A stretch of DNA of 64,000 bases from Chloranthus sessilifolius (GCA_021018995.1 CM037598.1:43392685-43456684), one strand, 5' to 3'. Positions 33,891 through 47,004 are shown, counted from the stretch's first letter. The notes: generated by a model from the letters alone, not told the origin. Numbers and translations: made by a program.

Positions 33891-36036
33891 TGTTAAGTGG
33901 TGAAAAATACCACTTTTCACCCTATAACCTGACCATTGATAGACCTGTGAGCACACTAATAAGCCCTTGTCAAGTGTATTTTGTAGACAATAATAAAAGA
34001 AGATACTAAGGAAGAAAAGCACTCAAGAATGCCCAACAAGGAGCCATCTCTCAGCACAAGACGAACTCAGCAATAGCACACCAAAGGGTAGCACATCATT
34101 GAACCCTTGGAGCGCGTGGCTGCAGTAGGGCAAGGTGAAGAAAGTGAGAATAGGTTGAAAACGTCCTATCGATTGGTCACCTGAAGAGTTCGATAGGAGC
34201 TGAAAGCATTGAAAGGAAGGAATTCATGCAGTTGAGAAGGGTTTGACAGGATCAGAAGGAAGAAAAAGGAAGAATTCATGCAGATGTGAAGAATTCGATA
34301 GGATCCAAGAACCTATCGAGCAGTTGAAAGAGAAAGAGAATTCAACCTATCGAAAGCTAGCTTGAGGGAAAAAAGAGACCTATCGAAAGGTTCCCTGAAC
34401 CTATCGAATGGTCCACTGAACCTATCGAAATAGAAGTGCTGAGACAGTACCTATCGCAGAATGATTTGAACCTGTCAATAGGAACAAGGGTCATCCGATC
34501 GAAGCAATAGAATGTGAATCCTCAACCTATCGAATTACTCTTCCAACCTGTCGAAGGCCCCAGATCAAGTGCAGTGAAGCTGAAGCATCTAGGCCCAACC
34601 TATCGGAACCTATCGAAGAGACCAGGGAACCTATCGAAAGAGGCTATAAGCTTACTTTTAACCTGTATGAAGCTTCTCCAACCTGTCGAAATTGTGTGCT
34701 GAACTTCTCAAAAACTATGTTATGCGCACGCTGTGACTTAGTGACCTGCTGCATGCAAACCGAGGTACTTTGGTGACCGACGTGATGTTCTAGAAGATGC
34801 CCTAAGAAGCCCTAACCGACCCACGTGCTTTAACAGAACTCTAACAAACTCTGACAACCTTCTCGAAGGGATTTTTGGCGGGAAAAATAGAGGAGAAAGC
34901 TATATATTGAGATCCCCAATTGCCATTAGGGAGGATGGAATTTCTAGACAATTTCCTAGAGATCAGAGCTTGCAGCGAGATTCTATTCATCTTCCTTTAG
35001 CCCAACCATGGTTGGCTAATTTCCTAGGAGCAGCAAGGGGTGAGTTAGATCTGTAATTGGGTAAGGTTAAGAGTGTTGCTGGGGTTAATTGCTGCACAGA
35101 CTATAGATCTGAGAGCATTCCATTGTAAGAGTGACCTTGTTTGTAATGTAAATGTTGTTTTCAATGTTTTAATTAGATCTAAAGCTCTTTTGATTCCTTT
35201 TGGTGCTTGATCGGATTTGTGTAGAGGAGTTGCTTGATCAGCTCACCCACTTAACTGGTAGACCTCTTGGATATCATCTGAATTCCCTGGATCTGATATC
35301 CCTGTAATTTCCTGCGTCTGTGACCTAGAAATTGTAGCATCTGTAGTGGTTTTAATTGTTCTAATTAAGGCTCTGGCTTTGTAGGAGATCTTTAGGATGG
35401 TCTGTGACCATTAAAGTAGACAAATCATAACCTTAAGGTAAATCTGAGCTCAGGCCTCAATTGGGTTCATCTGTTGTAATCCATGGATTCGATAAAGCCT
35501 ATAGGATGGTCTGTGATCATTAAAGTGGATAGATTATAGCCTTAAGGCCAGGTGGATCCTATGATTTGAAGTAGAATCTATAACCTGCAGTTGTGCTTGC
35601 GGACAGTGCCTGTGGCCAGCCGAGAGACTTGTGTGCTTTTGAAACCCCTGTAATATGCTTAGCTCAACCTGATTGCAGTGAAAACAACCTCCAAGCTGTT
35701 CTTCTCCATCTTTTGAGTTTTTAAACCTTTCACCTGCAAGATCTGAGGCTCCAGATTTGATCTAAGACAATCTACATTTTTAATTGTAGTTAGTTTAAGT
35801 GACAACCCTATCCAAACTTCTCCCCTGTCTTTTAACTAAAGTAGAGATAGTTAGGGTGTCAGATCTCTTACAGATCTGGAGATTTATTCAATTCCAAACC
35901 ACCTCTCTGTGGACTTTCCCTTACTTTTAAAACTTGCTACAAAGGACCCTGTATCTTACAGGTCTAGGATATTGTAGATGTGCTGAATCTCTCTTAATTT
36001 TTACACCACAAATCAGCACACTGGAATTCCCCAACA
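33891..36036 (+). repeat. R3 5' LTR
   Basis: Starts TGTTAAGTGGTGAAAAATAC and ends CCCCAACA. It has about 18 CCTATCGAA-type words between about 34165 and 34700, a TATA box at 34901-34908 (TATATATT) and stem-loops near 35397 and 35506. The primer site TTTTTAGCGCCGCTGCCGGG follows at 36039. Confidence 0.92.
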
Positions 36037-36038
36037 AG

Positions 36039-36062
36039 TTTTTAGCGCCGCTGCCGGGGAGG
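36039..36062 (+). promoter_or_regulatory. R3 primer-binding site
   Basis: TTTTAGCGCCGCTGCCGGGG, the longest tRNA-Asp match in the window apart from one A in place of G. Confidence 0.85.
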
Positions 36063-36354
36063 TGTTTATGAATTTGATAGATCTAGTTTTATTTTACAAA
36101 TATGTAACCGTGCGTTTGATTTTACTAACTGCATTTGTAGGTTTTGCTGTTTTTCAGTATTTTTTGTGTGCATTCCAGCAAATCTGAGTACAGAGTGAAA
36201 GGAGAGCTGTGCTGAAGGCTGCTCTATAGTTTGCATCCCTTTTTCCCCAGTTTATTTTTAGATCTACTGATTTTATCTTTTAGATTATTAGTCAGTTGTG
36301 TTGCTTCTTTCAGTAGTGTGAGGATTTATTCTCCATTCAGTTTGTGGGTGTTGT

Positions 36355-38330
36355 ATGTTTGGTAGGAGAACTCTTCAACCTCAGATTATTCCACTAAATC
36401 CAGAGGTTGAAAGACTTCTCAGAACTAGACCAACTACAACCACAATTGTTGAAATTGAATCTGTTGAAATGGGTGAGCAGCAGCAGCCTCGAACTCTCAA
36501 GGAATTCAATGCACCAGGGGTCTATAATTCCCCTTTCTGCATTAAGTTCCCTGCTGCTCAAGGAAACTATGAAATCAAGTCTTCCATCATTCAGATGTTG
36601 CCCTCATTTCATGGCCTGACCAAGGAGGACCCTTACAAGCATATAGACGAATTCTTAGGACTGTGCACTACCTTCAACATCACAGGTTTGGGGGAGGAGG
36701 TAACTAAGATGAGGCACTTTCCTTTTATTAAAGGACAGAGCCAGGACCTGGTTGTCCCTGCTTTCACCTAACAGTATACAGTCCTGGAGTGATCTCCAAT
36801 GTCAGTTTTTGGTCAAATTCTTTCCTGTGTCAAAGACCAGTCAGTTGAGGAAGGGTATCATCTCTTTTACACAAGATCTAACTGAAGACTTTCATCAATC
36901 CTTGGAGAGATTTAAAGAACTCCTCAAGAAATGCCCCCACCATCAAATCCCTGAATGACAATTGGTTCGAAGCTTTTACCAGGAAATTGATGCTAAAAGC
37001 AGAGATATGATAGATGCCTCCTGTGGTTGTACCTATCTGCATAAAACTACTGAGGAGGCATAGGAGCTATTTGATATTATCAGTGAGAACTCTATGCAAA
37101 GGGAAACCTTAGCAAGAGATCTAGAGTCTCATAAATTGATGAAAGAAAACATCTCAAGAGGAAAGATATATGAATTGAGTGTGCCAAGTGAGTTGGAAAG
37201 GAAAGTGGACAGCTTAACTCTGAAATTTGATAGGCTGATGGGAGCAATACAATCACCTGTGACTGCAAGAGTAGAGGAGGCATGTGCCATATGTCAGTCC
37301 CCTGCTCATCCCTTGGAAGAATGCCCATCAGCTGCCCAATTTCCTGACTTTATAACAGAGCATGTGGCTGCAACTCAAGCCTATGGGCAGCAGCCTACTG
37401 CTGGGTATCAATGGAGAAGCCATCCCAATCTGAGGTGGAGACAAGATGGATACCCCAGCCAGCAGTAGTAGCAGCTCATGCCCTACAGAAATACTCAACC
37501 CTATCGAGAAGGTTATGCCCCAAGACCTCAATATCAGCAAACCATGGCCCAACATGTACCTCCTCCTATGTAGCAAGTTGCACCTACTCCAGCTGTGAGA
37601 ACACCATCTTTTGAGGAACAAGTTCTATCTTTATTACAGAACTTGAACACCTTAACCCAAACTGTGCTCTCTCACAACCAGAGCATCAAAAAGATAGAGG
37701 ACCAGCTTGGTCAGCTGTCTGATGCTCTGACTAGGAGAGAGGGAGGAAGGTTATCTAGCCAGCCACAGGATAATCCACGAAGACAGTTTATAGTGGGTGA
37801 AATTTCCTCCACATATGAGGAAGCTAAATATGTGACAACTTTGAGGAGTGGTAGGCTAGTGGACAATCAGGTGAGCTATGAACTTGTGAGAAGTTTAAAG
37901 GAAGAGAATGGATTGAGTTTTCCAAGAACACAACAAAGGCCTCCAGTGGTGGACCTGTAGGAATAACCCACTGTCAATAAAGAGGATGATATGGATCCTA
38001 AAGAAAAAGAAAAAATCAAAAAGAAAGAAGCCCCATTGGCTAAGGCTGCAAGTGAGGGAGCACCCCCACACTTGCCATTTCTCAAAGCATTACAAGGACC
38101 TTCCCCTTTTGACAAAGGACAAGGTAAAATTGAGAAAATTATGGAGACTTTTAAACAAGTAAAGATCATTCTGCCTTTACTTGATGCCATCAAACAAGTC
38201 TCAGCCTACGCTAAATTTCTGAAGGAATTATGCACCTACAAAAGACAGTCTAGGACATACTTGTCCAAGAAAGTCTTTTCAGCAGAGAAGGTAAAACACA
38301 TTTTGTCCATTGCAACTCCCACCAAACTTT
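36355..38330 (+). pseudogene. R3 gag fossil
   Basis: MFGRRTLQPQ start, gag core (FHGLTKEDPYKHIDEFLGLC), zinc knuckle CAICQSPAHPLEEC near 37290-37325 and a Lys-rich tail. Same order as in R1 and R2. Broken. Confidence 0.85.
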
Positions 38331-38341
38331 AAGACCCTAGA

Positions 38342-38947
38342 GTGCCCACTATCCCCTGCATCATTGGGGATCATAAAATTGAGAAGGCCCTATTGGACCT
38401 AGGAGCCAGTGTGAACTTGCTGCCCTATGCAGTCTATGAAAAATTGGGCCTGGGAGACTTGAAACCCACACCTGTGGTTCTGCAAGAATCGGTCATGTCC
38501 GAAAGGAAGCCTGTGGGAGTCATTGAGGATGTCCTGGTGGGAGTTGACAAGTTTTTTTACCCTGCTGACTTTGTGGTATTAGATATGGAGCCAAGTAAAG
38601 GTATTTCCTCCATCCCTATGATTCTGGGCAGGCCATTCTTGGCCACTGCCAATGCCTGCATTCAATGCAGATCTGAAATCATGGAGGTCTCCTTTGGCAA
38701 CATGAAAGTAAAGCTGCATGTATATAGCACCAGCTCTCAATCCCCTTTTGATGAAACCTGTTTTTCCATTACAAGGCTGGAGGAGGCTCTGCATGATAAT
38801 CCTCAACAGTTGCTACAGAGCAATGATTGGCCTATAGAGACAAGATTGCAACCAGGGGTTGAACAATTGCTGAGGAATGGATCCAAGAATGATGACAAGT
38901 TCGAGGAACATGGGGAGGCCGTTAACCTTTCAGATCCTCCAAATTAG
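38342..38947 (+). pseudogene. R3 protease region fossil
   Basis: Aspartic protease with the D-L-G-A-S active-site-type motif (LLDLGASVNLLPYAVYEKLG), then ILGRPFLATANACIQCRS. It is followed by a short acidic tail ending LSDPPN, which resembles the end of the R1 and R2 pol (LQDPPS). RT, RNase H and integrase are not present between the two. Confidence 0.8.
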
Positions 38948-39869
38948 CACCTTTAGTTGAGTATGTATCATATATACCATACTTTGCTTCTATTTTAAAT
39001 TTTTTTTTTTTTACTTTGCATTTCTAGTAGGTTTCTTGTGCAATAAACATACCATGTTCTCTAGTGGGTCGACATTTCAAATTTTCCAGTTACTCTAAAA
39101 TACTAGGAGCTCATCCACAAAAGAATCCAATCGTAGGGCTGCATAGCAACAGAACTTGATAAGTGCTGAAGCTAAGGGTGCTTAGAAAGGAAGTTTTATC
39201 TGGGTTTTAGAGCCTTCGATAGGCCAAATCCACCTTTCGTTAGGTTACAATGGTGGTTTCGACAGGATATCTAATGGTTTCGATAAGCACTGGATGTTTC
39301 GACGGGTAAAACCAACTTCTCGACAGGTTAAATAAGGGCAAACAAAGAATTCGATAGGTGCTGGGTACATAGCGGACACCTATCGAAAAGATGTTGTCTC
39401 TGCCGTTTAAACCTATTGATAGGATGGTCTCACTTATCGAAATCCTTTAAATTCATCCCTTTTGAAAGCTTCGATGTCCAAGCATTCGATAGGATGTATC
39501 AACCTATCGAAACCATTCCATTCATCTTGTCGGAATCGCATTTTCACCTTTATATACCTGTAGATAGGTCATTTAAGCTTCATTCCCTACCCTTTGAAAA
39601 ACCCTAGCTCTTTTCCTCATTTTTTACCTCCCTCTTTCTCTACTAAATCCTCACGAAATATTCTGCTGTTTAGTATGCCATCTGTTCAATACGTTTAGCT
39701 TGTGTAGAGGAACATTTTGCTCCTGATTTTAGAGAAATTGGAGCAGTGCATCGCTAGCTTTGTGAAACCCTAGGTACTTGGAGGTGCGTTGCCCTTCCTA
39801 CCATTAATCTGTTGTTCTTTTAAGCTTTCCCTTTCCAAGTTGGTGAGAAATTACTCTCTGAGAAGTAAA
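38948..39869 (+). promoter_or_regulatory. R3 spacer: motif array and predicted internal promoter
   Basis: From about 39190 to 39545 the DNA repeats TTCGATAGG/CCTATCGAA-type words as in the LTR. It is followed by TTTATATACC (39549-39558) and a leader containing AAACCCTAGCTCTTTTCCTC, typical of a plant 5' UTR. The env-like region starts at 39870. I infer a promoter for the 3' reading frame. Confidence 0.5.
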
Positions 39870-41496
39870 ATGGATGAGCCTGAGGAAACGCTAGCCAGCT
39901 TACGCCGAAAATCAACTGCATCCACCCCTAAATCCTCCAAGAAAGTTCTACCTACTACCAAACCAGCTGTAAAGAGGAAGCTCGTCGAGGAGACACCCAA
40001 AAAGGGTCTTAAAGCTAAGAAAGCCAAAGGTGTTGAAATTCAGGAACCTGGGCTAGAACCACCCTAAGAGAGAGCTACCCCTGACAGACCCATTACGGTA
40101 GAGCTTCTGACTATACTGACCACCCCCAATGCGTTTGTAGACAAGTTGAGCCTTGTCCCTGAGACTGAATTTGATCTAGCATATTTTGCCAACATTGGTG
40201 AGTGCCAAGAAACACTGAGCTATGTGAAGAAAGAAGGCTTGTTTCCCCTACTGTCGCCATTGAAAGAATCAGTGTATCCCAGGCTGGTGAAGTTATGGTA
40301 CCAAAATATGAAGAAGAATGTCTCACAGGGGACTGATGATGTACTAGAGATTTTGATTGATGATTGGCAACTAACCATCGATTACAGAGACATAGGAATG
40401 GCGTTGGGGGTCCCATACCAATTTGACTCCAACCGCGTGGAGGGAGCACCTGTTGGAGCTACATTTAAGGATATGGCCAAGCAGCTAACCAATGGGATTG
40501 TGGGTTCTGGAGAATCCCTGATGAGAAGAGACCTCCATCTAGTCTCAGATTCATGGATACCATCTTAAGGAAAAATGTCTATGTTATAGGACATTTACAG
40601 GAGAGAAGGTCCCCATTAGTGGATGCTTTATTCTATTATTCCAAGGGGCAGTTCATGAATGCACCTAAGTTGATTTTTGAAACTATGGTGGACATATATG
40701 ATAAGGTGCTAAAAAGGCAAGCTTTTACGAAGGGAGGAGGCTTACCCTTCAGCAAACTCATCACTTGTCTGCTCAAAGCTAGGAGGTTTAGGATTAAGGA
40801 GGCTGAGCCAGTGGAGAAAATGGCTCCCAAGGTTTTTGGAAAGAGGGCATGGTCTACAAGTTTAACCCTGATTCAAAAGACCAAGCCGGTTGAGGCAGAG
40901 GAGGAGGTGCCCACTACCTCAGCAGCAGATCATGCTGCTGACATTCCCCCATCCACCATTCCTCCTACTGCACCTATTTTTTCATCCACCTTACCTACAC
41001 CATCACCCACACCTCCACCCACCTTGCCTTTCACATATGTCTCTGTCCCCCATCCACCCACCACCCAAGAATTCCGACCTAAGGTCGTGGAAATCCCCAC
41101 CTTCTCTGAGCCTATCCCCACCATGCCCTCCCCACCCTCCCTCCAGCCCCTTCCTGACTCCCCCCCTCCACCACTAACTATACATACACAAGGTTTGGAC
41201 CAGTTCACTTCCACTGGTTCTCCGCCCTCATTTCTTCAATTGTGGAGGATGTTGCTCATGAGTACACCCCACTGCCTGACTCCCCTCACCCCACTCCTCC
41301 TCATTTTACCCATGCCCCATCCTCTCCTTTCCATCCCATTCAAACGCCCATCCCCTCTACTTCCACCCTGCCTGATACTTTCACCCAAATCCTCTCCCTC
41401 CTACAGTCCATTCAGGCCCAATTAGCCACTAATACTGACACTCAGGCCCTCATGAGCTCATGTCTCCAATCAATTCAATCCACCCTCAGTCCCCCA
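39870..41496 (+). pseudogene. R3 env-like region fossil ('putative plant transposon protein' type)
   Basis: Basic start (MDEPEETLASLRRKSTAS, Lys-rich). A globular segment follows, with PRLVKLWYQNMKKNVSQGTD, ILIDDWQLTIDYRDIGMALG and then LRKNVYVIGHLQERRSPLVD, and last a Pro-rich tail. The middle part resembles the plant domain annotated as a putative plant transposon protein, often found after pol in Athila-type elements where env-like frames sit. I see no clear signal peptide or membrane segment. Broken. R5 has a matching region on the minus strand. Confidence 0.65.
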
Positions 41497-43559
41497 CTTT
41501 CGATAGGTCTCCTTTTTCCCTCAAGCTAGCTTTCGATAGATTGAATTCTCTTTCTCTTTCAACTGCTCGATAGGTTCTTGGATCCTATCGAATTCTTCAC
41601 TTCTGCACGAATTCTTACTTTTTCTGCCTTCTGATCCTGTCGAGCCCTTCTCAACTGCACGAATTCCTTCCTTTCAATGCTTTTAGCTCCTATCGAACTC
41701 TTCAGGTGACCAATCGATAGGACGTTTTCAACCTATTCCCACTTTCTTCACCTTGCTCTACTGCAGCCACGCGCTCCAAGGGTTCAATGATGTGCTACCC
41801 TTTGGTGTGCTATTGTTGAGTTGATCTTGTGCTGAGAGATGGCTCCTTGTTGGGCATTCTTGAGTGCTTTTCTTCCTTAGTATCTTCTTTTATTGTTGTT
41901 TATAAAATACACTTGACAAGGGCTTATTAGTGTGCTCACAGGTCTATCAATGGTCAGGTTATAGGGTGAAAAGTGGTATTTTTCACCACTTAACACACCC
42001 CCAAACCTAAGCTTTGCTAGTCCCTGAGCAAAGGAGAATTAAAAGGAAACAGAAATACCACTTTCGTAGGGAGAACGGATGCATTTAGCACATGCACCAA
42101 GCCTTTTAAACCCCTAGGTGATCCCTAGTGGAGGAGTGAAGTCTCCTGAGGGTTTTCAGTGAAGGTACCCACAAACATCTCCAATGCAGCTTAGTTAATG
42201 ATAGTGCAACCTGTTAAAGCAGAATTTAAGCAAATTAAATAAATTCAAATCATGCCCATTCATTAAGGGAAATTCAACAGAAAAACATCCATTTGGAAAT
42301 ATGAAATTTTGCTGAAATCTCTCCATCATCACTCAGTTTGTGTCCAGGCATTTCTTCTGAAATTTTATGCATAACTCACCATCAATTTGAGGATCCTGCT
42401 TAGATACTTCCCCCTTCACTCTGGATTTCAGACCCAAGTCTCATCAAGGTTGTTCACTCATCAGTACAAAGAAGAGGGGTAAATCATATCACTCAGCTCA
42501 AGAGCAGTTATAGCCCTCAAATAGGACTGCAATAAGGAGCATAGGCATTGCTTGAATTTCTGACTTTTCCAACTCATTACACCATAGGTTAAGCAAATTC
42601 TCATCTCCACATGACAGCTCAATCCACTTTCAGATCAGTAAGGTCTTTTTATTGGGTTGTAATGTGGCTTAGGGATGAGGTTTGTCGAGGAACAAAAAGG
42701 GATAATCAGAGTTCGAAATTGAGAAATCAGTAAAGGCTAGGAGGTGATTCATGACTTCACCTTTAATTCAGCACAATTCCATCTACTTTTTGAATTTTCA
42801 GAGCCAAAGTGACAAGCTTCTTCTCTTCCTTTCAGTTTTTTCAATGAAATGACTTCTCTTTCTCATTCTTCTGCTTCTTTTTTCTTTTTGTAATACCCCA
42901 AATACCACCAACTGTGTTTTTCTTTCTTTCAACCTGATTTAGGACCTTGCTCCTCTAACCTTTCTCCTCCTTCCACTTCCTGATTTCTCAGATTAAGGGT
43001 GAAATAAAATAGGTCAAGAGGATTTGGGTTTAGAATTTCTGGTTGTCATCAAAGAAAATTGGGGCTTTTAAGGCTCAAGTGGTGTGCATCAAGGGCAGTT
43101 CAATGGTGGGGAATTTTAGGCTCAAACTGTCCAAGAGATGGCCTTACTTCATGTCTTCCATGTTCTGAGTGTTGTCAAATTGTTTCAACTTGAATTTGCC
43201 TAACTTCTAGTGATCCAGATTAGGTCCGGTCAGTCCTCAAAGCAGAATGAATTGCCAAGACACTCTTCAAAGAAGTTTTCAAGCCCAATTCTCACTGGTT
43301 ATGGCCTTCCATCCAATTTTTGGAGAGTATCTTCACAGACTCTTCTCGTTGCTGGCTTATCACACATCAAAAACTTCCTGCAAAAATTCTTGACATTTTC
43401 TTCATGAAAAAATGTTAAAACTTCAGCTTACTTCAGTTGCAAATGGTTTTTAAAATTTTCTTAATCAACAATTATGAGATAAATTCATTCTCTTTTTGAT
43501 TATTCCTTTTTAACTTGGCTGCACTAAAATTAACTAGTTTATTGGCATACATGCCAATA
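41497..43559 (-). repeat. R3 inverted end block (LTR start plus 3' region)
   Basis: 41497-41995 is the reverse complement of the first ~500 bases of the R3 LTR. It is followed in inverted order by the terminal hairpin/G-rich module (41996-42033) and the long 3' region back to the palindrome at 43540-43559. The stretch reads exactly opposite to the rest of R3. At its far edge the sequence changes to plus-strand R1 pol. Confidence 0.85.
43540..43559. repeat. 20-bp near-perfect palindrome at the edge of the inverted block
   Basis: TATTGGCATACATGCCAATA: two 9-base arms around AC. It corresponds to the GGCAT--ATGCC palindrome of the inner module in other copies and marks the join to R1. Confidence 0.85.
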
Positions 43560-46007
43560 GATTACCGAAATCTCAATGAAAAAATCAGCAAGGATCACTT
43601 CCCACTGCCCTTCATAGACCATATTTTGGACAAGCTGGCAGGCAAGGCCTATTACTATTTTCTTGATGGATATTCAGGGTATAATCAGATCCTTGTATAC
43701 CCCTAGGACCAAGAAAAAACCACATTCACCTGCCCATTTGGAACCTTTGCATACAGAAGGATGCCATTTGGGTTGTGTAATGCACTTGTCACGTTCCAAA
43801 GATGCATGTATGCTATCTTCTCTGACATGATTGATAAGTTTTTGGAGATCTTTATGGATGATTTCTCCATTTATGGAGATGATTTTAGCCAATGCCTACA
43901 CCACCTTAGCTCCGTGCCGTAAAGGTGTGAGGAGACCAACCTAGTTCTGAGTTGGGAGAAAAGTCACTTCATGGTGACTCAAGGCACTGTTCTTGGACAT
44001 GTTGTCTCTCACAAAGGAATCGAGGTTGATCAAGCTAAGATCGATTTAATTGCTCATTTGCCCCATCCGAAAACTGTCAAACAAGTTAGGTCATTTCTGG
44101 GTCATGCTGGGTTCTACAAGAGGTTCATCAAGGACTTCAACAAAATCTCCAAACCCCTTTGTCACCTGTTGTGCCAGGACATTCCTTTTTACTTTAATGA
44201 TGAATGCTTAGCTACTTTTGAACTGTTAAAGACTTGTTTGACCACAGCACCCATCTTGCAATCCCCTGATTTTTCTCTGCCATTTGAGATGATGTGTGAT
44301 GCATCAGATTTTGCCATTGGGGCAGTGTTGGGTCAAAGAAAAGACGAGGCACCTTCTGTGGTAGCATATGCCAGTAAATCAATAGTTGATGCTCAATTGA
44401 ATTATACTACAACTGAGAAAGAGCTATTAGCTATTGTCTTCGCCTTAGAAAAATTCAGGTCTTATGTGCTGGGATCAAAAATTATTGTGTTCACTGACCA
44501 CTCAGCTTTGAAATACCTCTTATCCAAAAAGGAAGCCAAAGCACGCCTAATCAAATGGATTCTTCTCTTGCAAGAATTCAATTTAGAGATTAAGGACAAG
44601 AATGGAGTTGAGAACGTAGTGGCTGATCATCTCTCAAGGATCCCAGCCACTGACACAGAACGCTTGCCCATCAATGACTCCTTCCCAGATGAGCAGCTTT
44701 TGACTGTCCAGATAAGTATGCCCTGGTTTGCCAATATTATCAATTACCTTGTTGGGGTTAGGATCCCTCCACATTGGAACAAGGATGATAAAAATTTGTT
44801 CTTTGCACAGATTCGATATTACATGTGGGAGGACTTACCTCTTTAAGCACTGTGCAGATCAGGTGATCAGATGTTGTGTACCTGAAACTGAGTTTCAAAA
44901 TAGCCTAACCATGTGCCATGAACAGGCTTGCGGGGGCCACTTCAGTGGTAATAAGACTACGGCCAAGGTTCTTCAAAGCGGTTTCTACTGGCCTACCCTA
45001 TTCAAAGATGTCAGGCAGCACTGTAAGGCTTGTCATCAATGCCAGCAAATGGGCAGTATTACAAGGAGAAACTCTATGCCCTTGCAACCTATACTTGTTG
45101 TCAAACTGTTTGATATTTGGGGAATCAATTTCATGGGACCTTTTCCCCCTTCTGCTGGATACAATTTCATCCTTGTAGCTGTGGATTATGTATCCAAATG
45201 GGTAGAGGCCATAGCTACAAGGACAAATGATCACAAAGTCGTCATTCAATTCCTGAAAGACAACATCTTCTCAAGATTTGGCTTTCCTTAAGCTATTATT
45301 AGTGATGGGGGAAGCCACTTCTGTAATAAACCTTTTGAAAAACTGATGGAAAGATACTCTGTTACCCACAGAGTAGCCACTCCCTACCACCCACAAACCA
45401 GTGGGCAAGTAGAGATTTCCAACAGAGAAATCAAACATATTCTCGAGAAGACTGTGAGAACTGACAGAAGGGATTGGTCCAGCAAATTGACGGATGCCTT
45501 ATGGGCTTATAGAACAGCCTATAAAGCCCCCATAGGCATGTCCCCATTCAGACTAGTATATGGCAAGGCATGTCACTTGCCTGTTGAATTACAACACAAA
45601 GCATATTGAGCCATTAGCGCAGTAAATTCTGACTTACACTCAGCTGGTATTCACAGGAAACTCCAGTTATCTTAGCTGGATGAATTGCGACTAGAAGCTT
45701 ATGAAAATGCCCGGAGTTACAAGGAGAGGACCAAAGCCTTCCATGACAGACATTTGCTACGCAAAGACTTCAAGCCAAATGACAAGGTATGGTTGTTCAA
45801 CTCTAGAATGAAATTCTTTCTAGGAAAGCTGCAGTCCAGATGGGATGGACCTTTCACAGTGGTACACATTTCTCCATCTGGAGCTATCGAAGTCATGAAT
45901 CCTACAGATGGCAGAATCCTTAAGGTCAATGGTCAGAGGCTGAAACTTTGCGTCGACAACATTTGTAAGCCTGAAGAGACCATTGATCTTCAGGATCCTC
46001 CAAGTTA
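43560..46007 (+). pseudogene. R1 pol fossil, second part (RT, RNase H, integrase)
   Basis: Reverse transcriptase with FLDGYSGYNQ and the FMDDF catalytic box (about 43560-43930), thumb (about 43970-44210), RNase H (about 44220-44640) and integrase. The integrase parts are the zinc-finger segment near 44900-45050 ([19 protein letters not shown]), the core with [13 protein letters not shown] and the [13 protein letters not shown] block, and a C-terminal tail to 46007. This is the best-preserved pol in the window but still broken. Confidence 0.88.
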
Positions 46008-46239
46008 ATACCTGACTTCGATTTGTGTCATATGTATTATATCTGATTTATATCTCGATTCTTTCCCACGACATTTTTTGCAATAAAATGGCCATGTCAA
46101 GATCAAGCTTCGTTTCAATATCGCCTGCAGTCTAGGAATCAAGGGCACAAGAGCAGAGGCAAATTAGCTTACTGGTAACACAGCAGATGAGTTGTTGGAT
46201 GCTAAGACTAAATGCACTGCACACACAAGCCATGTTATT

Positions 46240-46690
46240 GAGCTCATCGAACCTCTTGATAGGTCATTTAGACCTTTCGCTAGGTCAGCTGCTGACGACG
46301 ATAGGATTGGTGAGGATTTCGATAGGTGCAGAGACCTCTCGATAGCTGAGAACAACTTTGCGATAGGTTCTGGACTCTTGCCTGGAACCTATCGATAGGA
46401 GTGACAAATGTACTACCCAACCCATCGAATGGCTATTTTCACCCATCTGCATCCTAATGAAGTGAATGTTTTATCTACCCTATGTTCGACAGGATACCGA
46501 CTTATCGAAAGCAGTCATCCCAGCATATTGAATGCAATGTTTATTCTTTTCGATAGGAAGGGTTGAACCTATCGAAAGCATTCCACTGTCGGCCACATAC
46601 TTGGACGACTTCGATAGGAAGCCTTAACCTGTTGACATTTTAAAAACCCATCCTATCGAAATTGCCCCCACTCCTTCCATGCTTGTTGTG
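46240..46690 (+). repeat. R1 internal CCTATCGAA-type motif array
   Basis: About 15 TTCGATAGG/CCTATCGAA-type words after the integrase, followed by TATA-like CTAAATATAGG (46805-46815) and CCTTAAATAGATG (about 46930), then the small reading frame. Confidence 0.7.
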
Positions 46691-47004
46691 CACCTGCGCT
46701 GCGCAGAAATTTTACGCCGCATGTACCATGTACAACTGCGCACAGCATGGGACTTAAACTCTACACCCCCCTTTGGTTTCTGCCCAACGCCGTAAATCCC
46801 TGCACTAAATATAGGCTGCCAGTTAATGCACGATTTCGTTCCCCATGCTGATTGGTCTATTTAACCATTCATTCCTTCTCATCGACGGTGGCGATATTGA
46901 ATGCACCGCTTCATATTCCCTCATACATCCACCTTAAATAGATGCAGATGGCTCGACTTCGTCCCATTCCTCTCCTTCTACCCTCTGCACTCCTCCTCAT
47001 AACT

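Larger units (their letters stand above)
33891..43559 (+). mobile_element. R3, Athila-type element without RT/integrase, rearranged 3' end
   Basis: Inserted in the reverse transcriptase region of R1 (left flank GCATG, 33886-33890). Parts: 5' LTR (33891-36036), primer site, gag, protease, a motif-array spacer and an env-like region. Then comes an inverted block (41497 to about 43559) that is the minus-strand copy of the 3' region and LTR start. No reverse transcriptase, RNase H or integrase is seen. The two LTR copies differ at about 2-3 % of sites in the first ~350 bases, so it is younger than R2. Coding parts are broken in roughly ten places. Confidence 0.82.
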
